Source of the DNA: Streptacidiphilus carbonis
GTDB lineage: Bacteria > Actinomycetota > Actinomycetes > Streptomycetales > Streptomycetaceae
DNA: 64,000 bases
Direction of reading: 5' to 3'
Assembly (NCBI RefSeq): GCF_000787775.1
Contig: NZ_BBPM01000031.1
Location: 18,736-82,735, forward strand
The position numbers were made by a program, and so were the translations under genes. How positions within the stretch are numbered: the first letter of the stretch is position 1; the number at the start of each line of letters is the position of its first letter. The notes below the pieces were generated by a model that saw only the letters and a program-made list of their open reading frames with translations, made no database searches and was not told the DNA's origin. Below, one piece after another: positions 63,838-64,000 of the stretch.

Positions 63838-64000
63838 TCAGTCGCCGTTCTTCGCCCTCCTGATGTCCGCCTTGCGACCGATTGCCCGGGACGCAGCGTC
63901 CTCTGTCGGGCAGGCTGGGACCACGTGAATGCCGGGAGCCCTGGGGCCTTGGCATAGCCAGGTCGTCCCCACCGGGCGGGCCTCTGGGCAGCTCGTGGCG
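63838..64000 (-). CDS. C-terminus of an unidentified protein (cut by window edge)
   Basis: The last 53 residues of a frame that enters from the right edge read WLCQGPRAPGIHVVPACPTED and end SRAIGRKADIRRAKNGD. The order of Cys, Gly-Pro and charged helix resembles the end of small zinc-binding proteins common in Streptomyces elements. It ends about 160 bp before the methyltransferase start. Too little is present to name a family. Confidence 0.5.
   Translation of the reverse strand, partial: ATSCPEARPVGTTWLCQGPRAPGIHVVPACPTEDAASRAIGRKADIRRAKNGD

Noticed and set aside
63767-63955. 62-codon minus-strand frame at the right edge (starting with a basic Pro/Arg stretch)
   Set aside because: It overlaps the methyltransferase promoter and the more protein-like frame ending at 63,838, and has no ribosome site.
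1-64000. CRISPR arrays, tRNA or rRNA genes, telomere ends, complete insertion sequences
   Set aside because: No regularly spaced repeats, cloverleaf-like or rRNA-like stretches, terminal palindrome series, or transposase with flanking inverted repeats were seen by eye.

Overview
The window is very GC-rich, codes densely on both strands, and uses many GTG starts and 4-bp start/stop overlaps. The families seen (DUF397, XRE-DUF5753, DUF6292, DUF6247, DUF4913, SCO6880-type transfer proteins) are typical of Streptomyces and its relatives. A ParA-like gene, a tyrosine recombinase, a MobA/MobC relaxase pair beside a hairpin-rich candidate oriT and a type IV secretion operon mark it as a stretch of a large conjugative plasmid or integrative conjugative element. 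No rRNA, tRNA, CRISPR array or complete insertion sequence was seen.

Layout. 1-1,065: partition-like locus (ParA N-terminus cut by the window edge, and a ribbon-helix-helix-like protein). 1,257-17,636: a DUF6292 protein, a 4,008-residue DNA methylase-helicase, small genes, a membrane protein, a toxin-antitoxin-like pair and a secreted protein. 17,684-20,822: a DnaQ-type exonuclease, an HTH protein and a large unknown. 21,147-27,484: a minus-strand operon of nine genes, mostly of unknown function, whose last gene is a tyrosine recombinase. 27,707-31,323: small plus-strand genes rich in Cys pairs, split by two near-duplicate terminator/operator cassettes. 31,357-34,599: zinc-ribbon, SprT-like protease and HTH genes. 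34,664-42,427: a biosynthesis-like island with peptide deformylase, Nudix hydrolase, glycosyltransferase, P-loop kinase, DUF2797, NDPK-like, PTPS-III-like and FolE genes, bordered by XRE and GNAT genes. 42,428-47,986: small genes, a recombinase remnant and a DUF397-type regulatory triad. 48,067-61,755: conjugation module. 62,016-64,000: a C5 cytosine methyltransferase and a gene fragment at the edge.

Working together. Transfer can be read as MobC and relaxase acting at the candidate oriT, a TraD/VirD4-like coupling ATPase, a VirB4-like ATPase, an SCO6880-type protein, a VirB6-like channel, a VirB8-position protein, a small pilin-like protein and a wall hydrolase with lytic transglycosylase and NlpC/P60 domains. 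The giant methylase-helicase and the Dcm-like enzyme may protect the element from host restriction. Two perfect palindromes recur at distant sites (TATCTGGCCAGATA at 14,229, 28,980 and 30,938, with a degenerate copy at 1,052; and a 22-bp core at 14,300 and 33,350), suggesting element-wide control circuits. The most novel-looking locus is the FolE/PTPS-III/glycosyltransferase operon, which on motif grounds could make a hydroxymethyl-pterin and perhaps glycosylate it.
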